Positions 30,460-37,985 of a DNA stretch of 45,356 nucleotides are shown here, piece after piece. The stretch's first letter is position 1. Each line of letters starts with the position of its first letter. The DNA comes from Thermoanaerobaculia bacterium (GTDB taxonomy: Bacteria > Acidobacteriota > Thermoanaerobaculia > Multivoradales > JAHEKO01). A program made the position numbers and the translations under genes. The stretch is taken from NCBI GenBank assembly GCA_947259195.1, contig CAMYLC010000143.1:1-45356 (forward strand), written 5' to 3'. A model generated the notes under the pieces. It saw only the letters and a program-made list of their open reading frames with translations. It ran no database searches and was not told where the DNA came from.

Positions 30460-30646
30460 GGGGATTCAGCTCGCCGACATCGACCTGTCGCTCCTGGCGG
30501 CGCTGGGGGATTGTACTTCAATTACGCGACAGGAGTAGTTTCTACCTGCATGCAGTAAAATCCGGAAAATTCCGCGATAGCGAGGCAAGGGGCCCGGTCG
30601 CCACAGCGGTTCGTCGAGGTGACGGCCGCATCAAGAGGAGTCGCGC

Positions 30647-33451
30647 ATGATTGGAACGACGCTGGCGCATTTCAAGATCACCGGCAAGCTGGGTGAAGGA
30701 GGCATGGGGGAGGTCTACCGTGCCGAGGACAGCAAGCTCGGGCGAGAGGTGGCGATCAAGGTACTGCCCGATTTGGTGGCCGGCGACGCGGAGCGAATGG
30801 CCCGCTTCGAGCGTGAGGCCAAACTGCTCGCCGCCCTCAACCATCCCAACATCGGCGCCATCTATTCGATCGAGCACGCGTCGCCCGATTCGGTCGCAGG
30901 CAGTGAGGCAGTGGGGCAGCGGAGCAGTGAACAGCCACAAGATCAGGCGGGGGAGGGGGAGCCCCTAAGCCCCCAGGCCCTGAAGCCCTTAGGCCCCTCC
31001 GTTCACTTCCTCGTCCTCGAGCTCATCGAAGGGGAATCACTCTCGGAGATGCTCGCTCGGGGGCCGCTCGGCCTCGAAAAGGCACTGCAGGTTGGACAAC
31101 AGGTGGCGCTGGCCTTGGAAGCCGCGCACGACAAGGGTGTCATTCATCGTGACCTGAAGCCCGCCAACGTCATGCTGACCGAGAATGGCAACGTCAAGGT
31201 ACTGGACTTCGGACTGGCCAAGGCCTGGGACGTGGAGGAGACCTCGGGGAGCGCGCCGTTGATCAGCCGCTCGCCGACCCTGACCCAGGGCATGACCGAG
31301 GTCGGCGTGCTTCTTGGCACCGCGGCCTACATGAGCCCGGAGCAGGCGCGAGGCAAGCCGGTCGACAAGCGAGCCGACATCTGGGCTTTCGGCGCCGTGC
31401 TTCTCGAGACGCTCACCGGTCGCAAAGCCTTCGGAGGAGACACGATCACCGACATGATCGCTGCGGTAGTAGCGCGGGAGCCGGAGTGGGAGAGACTGCC
31501 GGCCGAAACGCCGAAAGCAGTGACGCGCTTGCTGCGCCGGTGCCTGGAAAAGGACCAGGAGCAGAGGCTGCGCGACATCGGCGATGCCAGGTTGGAGCTC
31601 GAGGAGATGCTGGCCAATCCAGAAGGCCTGCACGCGGAGCCCGAGGCAGTGGCGGCATCTTCGAAGACCAGCCTGCTGTGGAAAGTGGGCACCGCCGGGC
31701 TCGCTCTGTTGGCGGCCGGACTGGGCTTCGCTCTCTGGCGGGCCAGCCAATCGGAGCCGCCAGCGATCACCCGCGCCTTCATCCCGGCCCCGGTGGGTGC
31801 GGAATTCGATCTCGGAACCGACTATCCGGCCCCGGTTGCCATTTCGCCAGACGGCCGGACCCTGGTGTATGGCGTGCAAGAGGACGGGACGACCAAGCGG
31901 CTTTGGGTGCGCGAACTGGACGACCTCGAAGCGCGGCCGCTGGCCGGCACCGATGGTGCCATGTATCCGTTCTGGTCGCCGGACAGCCGTTTCGTCGGTT
32001 TCTTCGCGCAGGGCAAGCTCAAGAAAGTCGAGGTCACCGGCGGCCCGGCGATGAGCCTCTGCGATGCGCCTAACGGTAAAGGTGGTACCTGGAACCGGGA
32101 CGGGGTCATCGTTTTCGCTCCGGCCCATACTACGACTCTGCACCGGGTCTCGGCGGCAGGTGGCGAGTCGGTGGAAGTCACCAAGATGGATGCGGAACGC
32201 GCCGAGGACAGCCACCGGCACCCCCGCTTCCTGCCCGACGGAGAGTATTTCCTCTACACCGCCCGCGTCGGCTTCGGTGGAGGGAGCGCCAACAGTAGAT
32301 TGATCGTCGGCTCGCTTTCGGGCGAGTCGAGCGAGCTCATGCCGGCGACCTCGAATACCGAGTATGCCGCCGGTCATCTGCTCTATGTCTTCGACGCCGC
32401 GCTGATGGCCCGACCGTTCGATGGCGATCGGCGCCAGCTTACGGGTGACGCGTTTCCGATCGCTGAGCGGGTGTGGGGGGACCAGGGTGCACTTCTCGGA
32501 GTCTTCTCGGCAAGTGAGAACGGGGTGCTCGCGTATCAGACCGGAACGCCTCGCGAGGATGTGCTGTCGACGCTGAAGTGGATCGATCGCTCGGGCAATA
32601 TCCTGTCCGAGGTCGGGTCGCAGGAGCCCTACTCCGAGGTGAATCTCTCTCCGGATGGACTCACGGCCGTCGTCAACATCAGCGACCGGGAGAGCGGCAA
32701 TCGCGACCTCTGGCTGGTCGACCTGGAGAGGCAGCTCAAGAGCCGCTTCACCTTCGATGCCGCCCAGGATTGGGTTGCAGTCTGGTCCCCGGACGGCAGC
32801 AAGATCGCCTTCAGCTCCGAGCGAGGCGGCTCGTCCGATCTCTACGTGAAGTCGGTCACTGGCGGCGGGGAGGCGGAGTTGATCTTTGACGACGAGACGC
32901 TCAAGTACCCGGCCTCGTGGAGCAGGGATGGGCGGTACCTGTTGTACGAGTCATGGGGTACCGACGGCAGCTCCGATATCTTTGCCCTCGACCTCGAGGA
33001 GGGCTCCGAGCCGATGCCGCTTCAGGCGACGGATTTCACGGAACGGGTCCCGGTCCTCTCACCCGACGGTCGGTGGGTGGCCTATGTCAGTGACGAGTCT
33101 GGGAGCGATCAGGTCTACGTAACGTCCTTCCCGGAAGGGGGGCGCAAGTGGCAGGTCTCCACGCAGCCCAGTCTGTACGCTCGGTGGGTGACCGACGACG
33201 AGATCTTCCTGATGGATCCGAGCGGTGTTGTGCGGGTGGCCGAAGTCGATGGTTCGAGCAGCACCTTCCAGATCGGGCCGATTTCCCAGCTCGCGGAGTT
33301 CCCGACCCAGGGTGGCGGGTTCGATTTCGATATTTCGAGAGATGGAGAGCGACTGCTCTTCGCCTCACTTCAGGAAGACAGCGGGCAATCGGCAAGCATG
33401 GAGCCCTTGACCCTCGTCGTAGGCTGGACCGCGGACCTCGAGCGGCCGTAG
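30647..33451 (+). CDS. Ser/Thr kinase with PD40 propeller and repeat-derived insert
   Basis: A kinase of 934 residues, preceded by AAGAGGAG. It has K38, HRD with D159, DFG from D177 and MSPEQA. Residues 78-118 are a Gln/Pro/Ser/Gly-rich insert between IYSIEH and VHFLVLELIEG, at the same place as the insert in the kinase at 20386. A span near VGTAGLALLAAGLGFALW is followed by PD40 blades (ISPDGRTLVYG, WSPDSRFVGFF, LSPDGLTAVVN, WSPDGSKIAF, LSPDGRWVAYV). It is the only plus-strand kinase in the cluster and ends 28 bases before a palindromic repeat. Function as an envelope-signal kinase is inferred from the architecture. Confidence 0.92.
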   Translation: MIGTTLAHFKITGKLGEGGMGEVYRAEDSKLGREVAIKVLPDLVAGDAERMARFEREAKLLAALNHPNIGAIYSIEHASPDSVAGSEAVGQRSSEQPQDQAGEGEPLSPQALKPLGPSVHFLVLELIEGESLSEMLARGPLGLEKALQVGQQVALALEAAHDKGVIHRDLKPANVMLTENGNVKVLDFGLAKAWDVEETSGSAPLISRSPTLTQGMTEVGVLLGTAAYMSPEQARGKPVDKRADIWAFGAVLLETLTGRKAFGGDTITDMIAAVVAREPEWERLPAETPKAVTRLLRRCLEKDQEQRLRDIGDARLELEEMLANPEGLHAEPEAVAASSKTSLLWKVGTAGLALLAAGLGFALWRASQSEPPAITRAFIPAPVGAEFDLGTDYPAPVAISPDGRTLVYGVQEDGTTKRLWVRELDDLEARPLAGTDGAMYPFWSPDSRFVGFFAQGKLKKVEVTGGPAMSLCDAPNGKGGTWNRDGVIVFAPAHTTTLHRVSAAGGESVEVTKMDAERAEDSHRHPRFLPDGEYFLYTARVGFGGGSANSRLIVGSLSGESSELMPATSNTEYAAGHLLYVFDAALMARPFDGDRRQLTGDAFPIAERVWGDQGALLGVFSASENGVLAYQTGTPREDVLSTLKWIDRSGNILSEVGSQEPYSEVNLSPDGLTAVVNISDRESGNRDLWLVDLERQLKSRFTFDAAQDWVAVWSPDGSKIAFSSERGGSSDLYVKSVTGGGEAELIFDDETLKYPASWSRDGRYLLYESWGTDGSSDIFALDLEEGSEPMPLQATDFTERVPVLSPDGRWVAYVSDESGSDQVYVTSFPEGGRKWQVSTQPSLYARWVTDDEIFLMDPSGVVRVAEVDGSSSTFQIGPISQLAEFPTQGGGFDFDISRDGERLLFASLQEDSGQSASMEPLTLVVGWTADLERP
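30878..31000 (+). repeat. In-frame repeat-derived insert in kinase gene
   Basis: This 123-base block encodes 41 residues absent from the two uninterrupted kinases. It has two parts: GGCAGTGAGGCAGTGGGGCA-type sequence (about 30898-30930) and a GC-rich block with AGCCCCTAAGCCCCCAGG and AAGCCCTTAGGCCCCT (30960-30998). The second part is the same kind of sequence as the minisatellite at 22841-22900 and the intergenic element at 36304. Confidence 0.82.
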
Positions 33452-33478
33452 TCGGCGCTATCTCGCGGAGCGCTGTAT

Positions 33479-33505
33479 GTAGGGGCGGGGCTTGCCCCCG
33501 CCCGT
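33479..33505. repeat. GTAGGGGC palindromic element, intergenic copy
   Basis: A 27-base element identical to 22991-23017, here 28 bases after a kinase stop. It folds around a TT centre (GGGGC-TT-GCCCC, extended by further G-C pairs). It could also act as a terminator for the kinase, although no T-run follows. Confidence 0.92.
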
Positions 33506-33597
33506 CTGAAACAGATTTCGATCGTGTAGGGCGTCTGACCTCTGCGTGCTAGAGTTGCGTCAGTTTCAAGAACCGAAGGAATGGAAGGAGGAGCGGT

Positions 33598-34053
33598 ATG
33601 ACTGCTGCCGAGTCGACTGGAACCGGGGCTCGCCCCAAAGCACCGATTCACTTGTGGATCGTTGGCGTACTGGCCTTGCTATGGAACTTCATGGGGGCCT
33701 TCGACTACCTGGCGACACAGTTGAAGCTGGCGTCCTACATGGGTCAGTTCACCCAGGAGCAACTGGACTACTTCTACGGGATACCGGCATGGGCCGTGTC
33801 CGGTTGGGCCATTGCAGTTTGGATAGGCCTCGTGGGCACTGTTGGACTACTCTTGCGCCGCAGGTGGTCGGTCCTGGCGTTCGCTGTCTCCCTGGCTGGT
33901 CTCGCCATCAGCTCGATCTACACCCTCTTCCTGTCGAATGGGCTGAAGATCAACGGCACGATGGGGGTCATCATGACTGTGCTCGTCTGGGTCATCGCGA
34001 TCTTCCTGGTCTGGTATTCCAAGCAGCAGGCGAAGGCTGGAATTCTCACCTAG
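33598..34053 (+). CDS. Four-span membrane protein of unknown function
   Basis: A membrane protein of 151 residues with four hydrophobic spans (about 18-38, 62-84, 88-112 and 120-142), preceded by an excellent GGAAGGAGGAG site. The segment LWNFMGAFDYLATQL after the first span is conserved-looking, but I cannot tie it to a known activity. The tail is short and basic. It is 7 bases upstream of the SnoaL-like gene, so the two are probably one transcript. Confidence 0.8.
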   Translation: MTAAESTGTGARPKAPIHLWIVGVLALLWNFMGAFDYLATQLKLASYMGQFTQEQLDYFYGIPAWAVSGWAIAVWIGLVGTVGLLLRRRWSVLAFAVSLAGLAISSIYTLFLSNGLKINGTMGVIMTVLVWVIAIFLVWYSKQQAKAGILT

Positions 34054-34060
34054 TCGGGCA

Positions 34061-34540
34061 GTGAGCAGGTCGAGTCTCGTGGTCGCGGTGGCGCTGGTCG
34101 GCGTGGTTGCCGGCAGCATCGCTGCCGGTGAGGAGCTTCTGGAGATGAACGATTTCGCTGAACGATACGCTGCTGCGTGGTGCAGCCAGGATCCGGCCGC
34201 CGTGGCCGCGTTTTACTCTGAAGATGGCTCATTGACCGTCAACCGTGGTGAGGCGGCGACAGGGCGAGAGGCCATCACCGAGGTGGTCCGAGGGTACATG
34301 ACGGGTTTCCCAGACCACGTGCTGCTGTTCGACAAGCTGGAGCAGCGCGATGGTCGGTCCCTTTTCCACTGGACATTTGAGGGCACCAACACCGGGCCGG
34401 GTGGCACTGGAGCCTGGGTCCGTTTCAGTGGCTACGAGGCCTGGCTGATCGGAGATGACGGCCTGATCCAGGATTCACAGGGTAATTACGACGAGGCCGA
34501 CTACCAACGCCAGCTCCAGGCAGGCCCGGCAACAGACTAG
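34061..34540 (+). CDS. Exported SnoaL/NTF2-like protein
   Basis: A protein of 159 residues starting at GTG 34061, chosen because it supplies a signal peptide (LVVAVALVGVVAGSIAAGE) and lies just after the upstream stop. The rest is an NTF2-like cone fold: FAERYAAAWCSQDPAAVAAF, then YSEDGSLTVN, GREAITEVVRGYMTGFPDHV and later SLFHWTFEGTNTGPGGTG. Members bind small molecules or isomerise steroids or polyketides; no specific substrate can be read here. Export is unusual but not rare for this fold. The last four bases overlap the end of the convergent 2H phosphoesterase gene. Confidence 0.78.
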   Translation: MSRSSLVVAVALVGVVAGSIAAGEELLEMNDFAERYAAAWCSQDPAAVAAFYSEDGSLTVNRGEAATGREAITEVVRGYMTGFPDHVLLFDKLEQRDGRSLFHWTFEGTNTGPGGTGAWVRFSGYEAWLIGDDGLIQDSQGNYDEADYQRQLQAGPATD

Positions 34541-35166
34541 AGAGGAACGATGCTGTCGGGCGAGCTGCCCTCTCGGAGATGGAACTGCCGCACCTCTCCG
34601 GCTCGTGATGTCATGGGGAAGCTCTGCCTCCTGCCCGTTGCCCACTCCAGTACTTCATCTGGGATGTGAACCAGGTGAAGGGTGTCGACGACGCTGTTCC
34701 AACCGGCCCCTCGAGCTTCCACTTCTCTCTGGACGGCTTGGCAGGACTCGAGATCGAGGTCGTACGACCGTGGGTCGTTCCAGTTGTAGGTTGCACCTTC
34801 TTTTAAGAAGAGGCCCAGGCCCAGGTGAGGGATGAACTCGAGATCGTCTCGACGGAACTCCGCGAGGAGTCCCGTGTACAGTGCGCTGTAGAGCTTCTTG
34901 ACTGCCCGGTTACCCTTCTGGAGGAGTAAGAACAACCAGTGATCCGGCGACCTGTGGAAGCCGCCCAGGTCGACGTCGAAGGGCGCCTGGTTCTGCAGTG
35001 CCCCATCGACATGCGCAGCCAGGTTCTCTTCGCCGACGCGCTCCGGCACAGGGAACAACACTGTCACATGAGGTTCGATGAGATCGACCGTCGGGTCGTG
35101 TCGACGGCGGATGTCGTCAACTAGCAACCGGTCTACCTCGGGATAGAAGACCAGTGCATAGTGCAT
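34537..35166 (-). CDS. 2H phosphoesterase / 2'-5' RNA ligase-like protein
   Basis: A cytoplasmic protein of 209 residues. The first H-x-T motif is H33-V-T35 in EPHVTVLF. The second position reads H114-L-G116 in FIPHLGLGLF, so the second Thr/Ser is Gly. The family hydrolyses or ligates 2'-5' or cyclic phosphodiesters using two HxT/S motifs; the Gly may weaken or alter catalysis. The sequence between (FHRSPDHWLFLLLQKGN) fits the fold. It lies 19 bases downstream of the PNPOx-like gene on the same strand. Substrate is unknown. Confidence 0.75.
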   Translation of the reverse strand: MHYALVFYPEVDRLLVDDIRRRHDPTVDLIEPHVTVLFPVPERVGEENLAAHVDGALQNQAPFDVDLGGFHRSPDHWLFLLLQKGNRAVKKLYSALYTGLLAEFRRDDLEFIPHLGLGLFLKEGATYNWNDPRSYDLDLESCQAVQREVEARGAGWNSVVDTLHLVHIPDEVLEWATGRRQSFPMTSRAGEVRQFHLREGSSPDSIVPL

Positions 35167-35185
35167 GACTCGCGGCCTCCCTGAG

Positions 35186-35677
35186 CTACTCGAAGCGAGA
35201 AGTCATCTGGCCGAAGCGTACTGGTTTCACCTCGCGCAGATGCAATCCGCGAACGAAGTCGAGATTGCCGAACAGGCGGTCATGGCCCCGCGTCCACCTG
35301 AGAAATCTGAGTTTCCGCCTCCACCGGGCTCTCTCTTCCGCTGTCGAAGGACGGCGCTCTCCTGCCACGCCGAGCAGCCGAAACGCCGGCGGGCTGCTGA
35401 AATGGCCGGCGACGAGGGATCGCGCCCATAGGCTGGAGCTCGAGATCACCCCAAGGACGGCGACGGCGCTGCCACGGTCCAGGTTCTTCGACAGCTGCCG
35501 GGCGAAGACCTCGAAGAAATAGGCTTCGCCGGGCTCCCCGAGAATCAGAGATCCGATCGGAGTGATGTGAGGGGTGCCATCAGCATTCGTCGTTGCAATC
35601 GCGAAGTGCAGAGAGCTGCCGAACACATTGCCGGCGTGAGCCCTGAGTTGGTCCCACTGCGCGTGGTCAATCGCCAT
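35186..35677 (-). CDS. Pyridoxamine 5'-phosphate oxidase-like flavin protein
   Basis: A protein of 163 residues in the PNPOx-like split-barrel group. ATG 35677 has an AGGGGA site immediately upstream; an earlier TTG 35713 abuts the DinB stop and is less likely. FAIATTNADGTPHITPIGSL is the typical first strands and FMN-contact region, followed by FFEVFARQLSKNL. The C-terminal half is basic and Trp/Arg-rich. Family members bind FMN, F420 or haem; the exact cofactor is not evident. It is 36 bases downstream of the DinB gene and probably co-transcribed. Confidence 0.78.
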   Translation of the reverse strand: MAIDHAQWDQLRAHAGNVFGSSLHFAIATTNADGTPHITPIGSLILGEPGEAYFFEVFARQLSKNLDRGSAVAVLGVISSSSLWARSLVAGHFSSPPAFRLLGVAGERRPSTAEERARWRRKLRFLRWTRGHDRLFGNLDFVRGLHLREVKPVRFGQMTSRFE

Positions 35678-35713
35678 CTGCACGTCCCCTGCCGGCGCGG
35701 CCTGTGTGGGCAA

Positions 35714-36220
35714 TCACTCGTCCTCGTCGGCCGAGGGTCCGTAGAGGGCAGGTAGAGGCACGTCATTCAGTCGCAGACAAACCGTGAGCTGACCGCGGTG
35801 GTGGATCATGTGGTTCAGGATGAAGCTCCGGAGCACTGCGATTCTCGGAAAGGTGAGGATCTCGTCGCCCGCCTTGAGCAGGGACCAGGTGGCCATGAGG
35901 GTCTCGTCGTTGGCGTTCGCGATGGCTTCGCGGGCCGCCGCAACGTTGGCGTCGAACATCTCGAGAGCGCCCTCAACGGAGACTACCGGCTCTTCTGTTG
36001 TCGGCTCCTCTCCCTCGGGCTCCATATCGAAGCTGTCTTCGTTGATTGTCATCACGGCCCACTTGGGCATGTTGGCCATGTGCGTCAGCATGCCGCGCAT
36101 ATCGAACGACTTCTCATGAGGTCGCCAATCGAGCTTGTCGGCGGGGATCCGTTCCAGGGTCTTGCGGGTATTGGCCATCTCGTGGTCGAACTCGGGTAGC
36201 AGGGCTTGGGCTATCGACAT
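35714..36220 (-). CDS. DinB-family metal-binding protein
   Basis: A four-helix-bundle protein of 168 residues. The putative metal ligands are H47 in MLTHMANMP, and H137 and H141 in LNHMIHHRGQL, the standard DinB triad. Some members transfer bacillithiol, mycothiol or similar thiols; most are uncharacterised. An acidic loop (EPEGEEPTTEEP) lies near residues 67-78. It is the first gene of a minus-strand set with the PNPOx-like and 2H phosphoesterase genes; 163 bases with a repeat element lie upstream. Confidence 0.88.
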   Translation of the reverse strand: MSIAQALLPEFDHEMANTRKTLERIPADKLDWRPHEKSFDMRGMLTHMANMPKWAVMTINEDSFDMEPEGEEPTTEEPVVSVEGALEMFDANVAAAREAIANANDETLMATWSLLKAGDEILTFPRIAVLRSFILNHMIHHRGQLTVCLRLNDVPLPALYGPSADEDE

Positions 36221-36303
36221 GACTTGCTCCTTGGCTTGGTTTCAGCCGAAAAGGGTAGCACTGTTCGATGGCGGCAGCGAGGCAGGACGGTTTGGGTAGG
36301 GCA

Positions 36304-36339
36304 GTAGGGGCTTAGGCCCTCACGCCCTTAAGCCCCTAC
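36304..36339. repeat. GTAGGGGCTTA inverted repeat
   Basis: Perfect 11-base arms GTAGGGGCTTA (36304-36314) and TAAGCCCCTAC (36329-36339) are separated by 14 bases, with a further GCCCCTAC directly after. It belongs to the same sequence class as the inserts in the two kinase genes. It lies between the DinB start and the serine-hydrolase stop, so it could also end transcription of the hydrolase. Confidence 0.9.
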
Positions 36340-36383
36340 GCCCCTACAGAACGGCCGGAAGGAACGGCCGGCTGCTCAACCCC

Positions 36384-37850
36384 TTACCGCACCTTCGTTT
36401 CCCAGTTGCTGTGCTGCAGAAAGCGGGTGACGTTGCCTGCGGAGTCGACTTCGAAGAAGAACTCCTCGCCGAGGGACTCGTCATCCTTGCGAACCCGGCG
36501 GAAGGTGTGCTCGTCGACTTTTTCGAGCTCGACGAGGCTCTTTTTCGGATTGCGCGTCCCCAGGCCGAGCACTGCGAGTCCATCCTTCCAGCGCAGGATC
36601 GCTGTCTGGCCCCAGGAGGAATCGTAGATGCCGACATAGCGGTCCAGATCCGGGTCCCGCTCGGGTAGGTCGTCGGGGCTCCCGATCGCCCCTTCGATCG
36701 CAGGCACGATGAGATTTGCGGCTTGCTCGGCGTAGAAGCCGACTGGGGTGCCCATGGCACTGGCCAGGACGATGACGCCCAGCTTGTTCTTGGGGACGAG
36801 CAGGAACTGGCTGAAATAGCCGGGGCAGGCACCACCGTGGCCGACAAAGATGTGACCGTTGCTCTTCCAGGTCCCGAAACCGAGGCCACGAGTCGTCTCC
36901 CAGTCGGGGTCCATCCATTGCACGCGTTGCATCTCGCGAAGGGTGGAGGAGCGGAGGATCTCGTCTGTATCGCTGCTTAGCAGCCGGAATTGCCACGAAG
37001 CAAAGCTGGCCAGATCTTGCACGGTTGAGGCGAAGCCGGCCGCTGGTGCGATGCCGTGGGCCTGGAACATCGGTACCTGCCGACGCGCGCCGTCCCTTTG
37101 TAGGGCACTGTAACCGAGCGCCATCTGTTTGCCCCACTCCTCTTCGGGGATGTCGGTGAAGGTGTCCTTCATACCCAAGGGGTCGAGAATCTGGGACTGA
37201 ACACGGCTGCGGAAGTCCTGGTTGGACACTTGCGCGACGATTTCGCCCGCCAGGGTGAGCCCCAGGTTCGAGTACTGGAAGTAGCGCGAGGATGGATAAA
37301 GCGTCGATTGGTTGGACAGCTGCTGGACGATCTGGTCGTGCGTCGGGAAGACGAAGTCCGGGTCCGACCAATACGGGAAGTCGGATTCTCTTGGCAAGCC
37401 CGACGAGTGACTCAGCAAGCGGCGAACCGTGATGGCCTCGTCGTTCGGATGAGCATCCTGCAGCGTGAACCAGTCGAGATAGTCGGAGACCGGAGCATCG
37501 AGACGCACCTTCCCCATGTCGCGGAGTTGCATGAGCGCGACGGAGGTGAAGAGCTTGGAGATCGAGCAGATGCTGTAGATGGTCTCTGGAGTGGCTGGAG
37601 CTCCGGTATCGGGATTCGCCAGGCCGAAGCCACGTGCGGCTAGTAGCTCCTGGTCGTGAACGACGCCGATCGAGGCGGCTGGTATGCGGCTTATGGCCAG
37701 CTGGTACTCGACCCAGGCCTCCCAGGCGGCGACGGCATCGGCAACGCGAGGATCGTCACCCAGAGGTCGGGAGTCGGCTTCGTCATCCGAGGCGATGACA
37801 GGTGCAACGGCGATCAGAACCAGCAGTACGATCGACGTGATTCGCAGCAT
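36384..37850 (-). CDS. Exported class C beta-lactamase-like serine hydrolase
   Basis: A protein of 488 residues from ATG 37850, which has an AGGGGGA site and opens a signal peptide (ITSIVLLVLIAVAPVIAS). The beta-lactamase/DD-peptidase fold is shown by S96-x-x-K99 in SISK, Y-x-N in QYSNLGLTLAG, and HGG in VGHGGACPG. A C-terminal domain of about 110 residues follows. Such proteins include esterases, D-aminopeptidases and peptidoglycan peptidases; true beta-lactam resistance is not implied. The 135 bases upstream carry two palindromic repeat modules. Confidence 0.88.
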   Translation of the reverse strand: MLRITSIVLLVLIAVAPVIASDDEADSRPLGDDPRVADAVAAWEAWVEYQLAISRIPAASIGVVHDQELLAARGFGLANPDTGAPATPETIYSICSISKLFTSVALMQLRDMGKVRLDAPVSDYLDWFTLQDAHPNDEAITVRRLLSHSSGLPRESDFPYWSDPDFVFPTHDQIVQQLSNQSTLYPSSRYFQYSNLGLTLAGEIVAQVSNQDFRSRVQSQILDPLGMKDTFTDIPEEEWGKQMALGYSALQRDGARRQVPMFQAHGIAPAAGFASTVQDLASFASWQFRLLSSDTDEILRSSTLREMQRVQWMDPDWETTRGLGFGTWKSNGHIFVGHGGACPGYFSQFLLVPKNKLGVIVLASAMGTPVGFYAEQAANLIVPAIEGAIGSPDDLPERDPDLDRYVGIYDSSWGQTAILRWKDGLAVLGLGTRNPKKSLVELEKVDEHTFRRVRKDDESLGEEFFFEVDSAGNVTRFLQHSNWETKVR

Positions 37851-37894
37851 GGTGTCCCCCCTGACGGCTGGCGGATTAGGACTTACCCAACCCG

Positions 37895-37917
37895 CGGGAG
37901 CCCGCAAGGGGCTCCCG
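37895..37917. repeat. CCCGCAAGGGGC palindromic module
   Basis: Nine-base arms CGGGAGCCC and GGGCTCCCG surround a GCAAG loop. The same module (CCCGCAAGGGGC) follows the palindrome at 23021 inside the kinase gene. It is the first half of a two-module unit with 37935-37959. Confidence 0.88.
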
Positions 37918-37934
37918 TACAGCTGGGTGTTGAA

Positions 37935-37959
37935 GTAGGGGAGGGGCTTGCCCCCTCCT
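37935..37959. repeat. GTAGGGGA palindromic element
   Basis: A 25-base element starting GTAGGGGAGGGGC, matching 22 of 25 bases of the copies at 22991 and 33479. The differences keep G-C pairing partly intact. It lies between the RND gene stop and the serine-hydrolase start. Confidence 0.88.
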
Positions 37960-37985
37960 GCGGTCGGTTGAGCTCAACTCCTATC

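Noticed and set aside
31037..32377. 446-codon minus-strand frame opposite a kinase
   Set aside because: Antisense shadow of an intact kinase gene, with Arg/Gly/His-rich composition.
33479..33505. Plain intrinsic terminator
   Set aside because: No T-run follows on either strand, and an identical copy lies inside a coding region, so a general repeat fits better. A secondary terminator role is not excluded.
36384..37850. Antibiotic-resistance beta-lactamase
   Set aside because: The SISK, YSN and HGG motifs fit the broad serine-hydrolase family; the length and C-terminal domain are more like esterases or peptidases.
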